Assembly (NCBI RefSeq): GCF_905147045.1
Contig: NC_065911.1
Coordinates: 8,680,001-8,744,000 of the forward strand
DNA length: 64,000 nt
DNA from: Nymphalis io
Lineage: Eukaryota > Arthropoda > Insecta > Lepidoptera > Nymphalidae
Direction: 5' to 3'
Program-made: the position numbers and the translations under genes
Part shown: positions 53,501 through 59,500 of the stretch, in pieces
Numbering within the stretch: position 1 is the first letter of the stretch
Layout of the letters: the number at the start of each line of letters is the position of its first letter
The notes under the pieces: generated by a model
Told to the model about the DNA's origin: nothing
Database searches by the model: none
What the model saw: only the letters and a program-made list of their open reading frames with translations

Positions 53501-56500
53501 CTTCATGGAGTTCTAAGGAGTGTCTTAACAGAAAAATCACATAACTTTTATTATCTCGACTCGAGTCTTGAACCCAGCATGTCGAGATCTGCAGCCTTAT
53601 AAGACCAATGAGTCGTCAAGCCCTCTATACAGAAAAGCCGTCGGTGGCTTTACCCGACGGGTTGGACGGCAGTTACAACGGCTTTAATATGTAGAGGGCT
53701 TAAGGGGGACAATAATAATAATATAATTTTTAATTGTTTTCAGGTGGCAGGCGCAGTCCGAGGCGCACCTGTGCAAAGCGCGCCAGAACTTGGCACGCGA
53801 GCACCTTCCCCTGACAGAGCCTCCTCATCCAGTCTCCTGAGTCCTGGAATTTGTTCTGCAGGTGCTAATTCAGAAGTAAGTACGGGACTTGGATAAAACA
53901 TGTTTCTTTTCAATTCTCAATTTAAATTGTCGTAATTTGTTTACGTATTAATAAGAAATAAGATAAAATAACCAGTGATTTAGGGATGTACTTTGATTGC
54001 GTATCAAGTTTTATTTAAATCTGTAGAGCAGTTCCAGCGTGATTTCGTAACAAACATCCAAACACGCCGAAATTCGCATTTATATCTTACTCTATATAAT
54101 TTTTATATTAATGACTTCTTCAAGTAATACATCACCTTTAAAGTCTATTATTCCAATTTATCTTCAGGCAGACGAGTTCCTAGAAGACATCTTATCCCTG
54201 GACAGTGGAGCTGGACCTCTATCCTCATCAGAGCCAGCGTCTACAGCCAGCTCCGTGGCCGGAGACTGTGCACTCTTATCTGATGCGGATATGCACGCAT
54301 TAGCAAAGGACAGACAAAAAAAAGACAATCATAATATGAGTGAGTATTTTAATATTAGACAAAATTCGCTTGATTTATATATAGCATAGTTTTCTTAAAC
54401 AGTGTCTTTCGTAAGAGTCGACTAACGTCTTATTGGATAAGCATTGAAATTATGACGTAAGCATTTCAATCACCAGTGTGTTGGTGTGCCACAGACCCTA
54501 TGATTTCCCAAGAAGAATACTAATCTGGCAAAATAACAAACGCTTATTGGTCGTTTATTGTTTCATCTGCCATTGACCAATGAAAATTGAAATTAAAGTT
54601 AATATTATATTAGCTGCCAGAAACTATAGGTTAGTTAGTTTTATTAAAACAAAACATACGGATTAATAGAATAAGTATATTTTGGACAAATATAAATGTG
54701 TTCGTCCTAGGCCAAATAAGGCCTTTAAAACAAAAATGGTTTTGTTTTAAAGGTCAAACTTAGTAACTGCAACTTTATTGAACCAATAACAAAATACACT
54801 TAAATCAAGTAGACTTCGAGCAGTTTTAAATCGTCATTTAAAAAGTAAAAATCAAATTAAAAATTACTGTCGTTTCGGAACATAGATTCTATATAAATAG
54901 CCTGAGCGCAGTTAAGGCAGTGTCCGATTGGGGCGATGTCAATTTGGTCATGTTTAATGCATCCAAGACGCAGGCGTGTTTGTTTTCCGCTAAAAAGAGG
55001 TAATTCCAGCTACCTTCCTTCTTCCGAAATGTGTCTGTACCTATAACTGACCATCTTGACCTTCTTGGCGTTACTCTCACGTCGACTCTAAATTTTGGCC
55101 CTTATATTGAGTCCAAAGCCAAAATGGCCGCTCGAAAGCTTGGTATCCTCTCTAAAGTGAGACGTTACTTTACTCCAGACCAACTGCTCAGCTTATATAA
55201 AGCACAAGTGAGGTCATGTATGGAGTACTGCTCTCCTCTTTGAGATGGCTCTGCTAAGTACCACCTTCAGGCTCTAGAGTTGATTGAGAGGCGTGCCAGG
55301 AGGCTGATAGGAGACGACACATTGGTCGAGTCTAGGCTCCAAAATCTCGAACATCGACGTATGGTAGCATCATTCTCAGTCTTCTATCGTATACATTTCA
55401 GAGAATGTGCTCAGGAATTACACGAACTGATTCCTCCCGCCCCTTTTTGCCATCGAACGGCCAGGCCAACGCGACCAAAGCGCCATAGGTACACAGTGGA
55501 AATTTCCCGCCTACGTACGAAGCGCTTTGAGTGTACATTCAGCATTCGCACTGCGAAACTGTGGAATGCTTTGCCAGAATCCATATTTCCTGATAGGTAC
55601 AATGTTGGTGTCTTGAAATCCAGAGTAAACAGGTTTCTTATAGACAAGCGTTCTACATCTTGGACCGTGTCGATGCTTAACATCCGGCAAGTCAACGGTC
55701 AAAATTTATCGAAAAGAACCGGCAAGAAATTTTTTCACCAAAACTTAAGGATGAGTGAGCCAATGTAACAGATATAGAGAATAGATAGCATAGCAAGCAT
55801 AAATATTACTGAGTTTAGTTATTTAGAAAATGCTTACTCCCTATATACTACACGTTCCCAAGGTTGGTGGCGCGTTGGCAATGTAAGGAATGATTAATAC
55901 TTCTTACATCACCAATGTTGGACGTGGTGTGGTGACCATTTAACAACAGGTGGCCCATTTGCCAGACCGTCTATATATAAATAAAAAATCAAGAAAACAC
56001 CAATATTTTTTTCCAGTCGAACGCCGTAGACGTTTCAACATAAATGACAGGATAAAAGAACTCGGTACCCTGTTACCGAAAACAAACGACCCCTTCTACG
56101 AAGTGATAAGAGACGTCAGACCCAACAAAGGGACGATCCTCAAAAGCAGCGTGGACTACATCAAGTGCTTGCGGGATGAAGTCAATCGGCTCAAGCAAAG
56201 TGAGCAGAGACGGAAGCAGATAGAGCTGCACAATAGGAAATTAACGTTAAGGATACAGGTTAGTTACTAATGCCATGTCTAAATATATCAAAGTCTTCAT
56301 TACACACCAAATTAGTGTCACTCGGTGGGAGAGCTTTTTACAAAGCCCTCTGGGGTAACCCGAATCCTACTGGGAGCCCTGATCGCTTTCCTCTCAACTC
56401 ACGTGACACTATAATATTTCCTGCGCAATTGACTACACAGGAGCTGGAGCGGCTGGCGCGCCTGCACGGGCTGCCGCTGGGCGAGGGCTGGTCGCCGCAG

Positions 56501-59500
56501 CACGACGACGACGAGCGCGCGCCGCCCGCGCCGCCCGCGCCGCCCGCGCCCCCCGCGCCCGCCGCGCCCGCCGCGCCCGCCGCGCCGCCGGTACGGCGCA
56601 CTATGCCATACATTGTTTTTTTTAAATAAATGGAACAGTCTGTGAATGGCAAAGACCTCTTCTAAGAAGAAGGATTTTTGGAGTTCATTCAATCACAATG
56701 CTCTAATGTTAATCTCACTTCACCGCACTTGAAAACACAAAAAAGAAAATTCCATAATTTTACATTTTTTGAAAATCGTTTCCGATTTAATCCTATAAAT
56801 CTTATGTTTGCATAAGTATTGTTAACAATATATTTATTATTTTTCTAGGAGGTAGTCCTGCCTAAAACTGAACCTTCACCGATGATGGAGCTCAGTGAAC
56901 CTCCCCCTGACCTCCTGCGGGATACGCCCTCCGGGGAGGCACTCTCCGCCTTAGACGCACTCGGTTAGTATTACCTCATTAATAATTAAATTATAAATTT
57001 CATTACATAATTTTTTTACATTTAATTATTCGTATAAAATAATTTAAAAATGCTTGACTAATTTTATTTTTATATATGATATACTTAGATAAGTAAAGAC
57101 AATAATAATAAAATCATTTATTTCAACCAAACAGGAATCATAAATACAAGACAATGTATAGTAAAAAAGGCAAAAATTACAATAGTAATATTTTACAGAT
57201 TCCTGGGGCATTTTTCACACACGGCCATCTGATCCCAAATTAAGCTTGTACAAAGCTAAACCAGACAACTGATATACTACATATACTATTTTTCATTTGT
57301 AAATACACACTTATATAGATAATTATACCCAGACTTGGACAAACAGACATGTTCATGCACACAAATGTCTATCCTGGGTGGAAATCAAACCCACAACCTT
57401 TGGCGTGAAAGGCAAATCTCTACCAACCACGCCAACCGGCTTTTAAATAAAATTTGAATTAAATCAAAACAATTCAAATTCAAACAAATCAATCACATTA
57501 AATTATATTATATTAGATTAAATCAAATAAATTAAATTATATTAAACTAAATCACATTAAATTAAATCAAAAATAAATTTAAATTAAACAATGTCATGTA
57601 ATTATTTTCAATTTACACATTAATATTAATTAAATTAGTCAGTACATGGATCATAATGCAATGATTCAAGTACTGACAGTGAAATCTGCATGCGAACATT
57701 TTTAGGATGGTGTATAATATACAATAAGTGTATTTTAAAATTATATATAAAATACATGACCGTGATACTTATATAATAGTATTATATACAAAAACCCTTT
57801 CCGAACACTGCATCTCTGGTATAAATTTTATGTATATCGGTTTAGTAGTTTTTCAGTAATGCTTTTAAAAATTATAAGACCCATTTATTAGTAAGTAACG
57901 GCCTGTAAATGTCCCACTGCTGGGCTAAGGCCTCCTCTCCCTTTATGAGGAGAAGGTTTGGAACTTATTCCACCACGCTGCTCCAATGCGGGTTGGTGGA
58001 ATACACATGTGGCAGAATTTCGATGAAAATAGACACATGCAGGTTTCCTCACGATGTCACCGAAAAGCACGAGATGAATTATAAACAGAAATTAAGCACA
58101 TAAAAATTCAGAGGTGCTTGCCCGGGTTTGAATCCACGTTTTTTGGTTAAGATTCACGCGTTCTTACCACTGGGCCATCTCGACTTATTAGTATATATTA
58201 TTAATTTTCTTTTTCAGATGGTCTCAAACTCGGGTCCTGTTCGCCCCTCAGTCGTGAGGAAGGACTCTCACTTAGTTGTCTAGAACCTGATCTGTGCCTC
58301 GAACCGGTTACCGATCATCTGTTTAACCACAAAGACGTTAAGGTGAGCTTAGGAATCTATTTTTATTATTTATAGTATAGGAAGACTAGCATATGGGCCA
58401 CCTGTTGTTAAATGGTCACCAACGGCCTTAAACATTGGCATTGTAAGAAATGTCAACCATCGCTTACATAGCCAATGTAATTACACTGGCTCACTCACCC
58501 TTCAAACCGCAACACAACAATATCAAGTACTGCTGTTTTACGGTAGAATATCTGAGGTGGTACCTACCCAAACGAGCTTGCACATAGCCCTACCACCAGT
58601 ATATATAACACAGACCGTAATTTTTTTTATCAAATATTCAACCGCCAAACATATATATCAAGAGTGAGCCAGGGTAATTGCTGGTCAACTGGAAATAATA
58701 TCTGAGATCTCATAGTTGGCCATTTTCTGCTTTCCTAAGACAAATTTACATATATATGACGTGTTCTGGTGTTCTTTAAATTATTTAGTTTTTATTTATA
58801 ATTGTACTTAAGTCCTGTCTACACATAACGTAACCCAGTATTGATATTTATTATATGTACACCATAACTCAGTTGAAATTGAAATTTACTATTTTCGACA
58901 TTGAATATTTTTGCTAACCCTACATATAAGATGTAAAAAAAAAACAAATTATTTTGAAAAAAAAAATACATTAACAACTAAATAAATCTTAAAAATCTTG
59001 AAAATTTATAAGTAATTGGTATTAGAGCCGAGATGGCCTAGTGGTTAGAACGCGTAAATCTTAACCGATGATCATGGGTTCGAACCCGGGCAAGCACCAC
59101 TGAATTTTCATGTGCTTAATTTGTGTTTATAATTCATCTCGTGCTTGACGATGAAGGTTTTCCATCGTGAGGAAACCTGCATGTGTCTAATTTCATTGAA
59201 ATTATGTCAGTTAGTAGGTTAGTATTTAAGCTCTAAACCTTCTCCTTAAAAAGGGAGAGGAGGCCTTAGCCCAGCAGTGGGACATTTACAGGCTGATACT
59301 GCTGTAAGTAATTGGTAAGTGGATGTATACATTACTTATGTTTATTTAATGTTTAATATGTAAATTTCTAGATGAGATTGTCTCCGACCCCCGGGCTGCT
59401 GGGCGGCGACGACAACGACGCGGTGCTCAACCTGGCGCAGATAGAGGACCTCATGGATGATGACTCACACAACCCCGTCACGCAGGGTAATATACATTTT

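Noticed and set aside
54111..54389. Continuous 92-codon frame beginning with ATG at 54111
   Set aside because: It is Mitf exon 6 extended into both introns; the real exon is 54168-54339 by acceptor and donor.
56338..56692. Two minus-strand frames rich in Gly/Ala/Arg
   Set aside because: They are shadows of the GC-rich Pro/Ala tract in Mitf exon 8.
57445..57600. Repeated 'attaaatcaa' words suggesting an array
   Set aside because: Irregular low-complexity AT sequence after a SINE-C copy; spacing and units are not constant, so it is not a CRISPR or satellite array.
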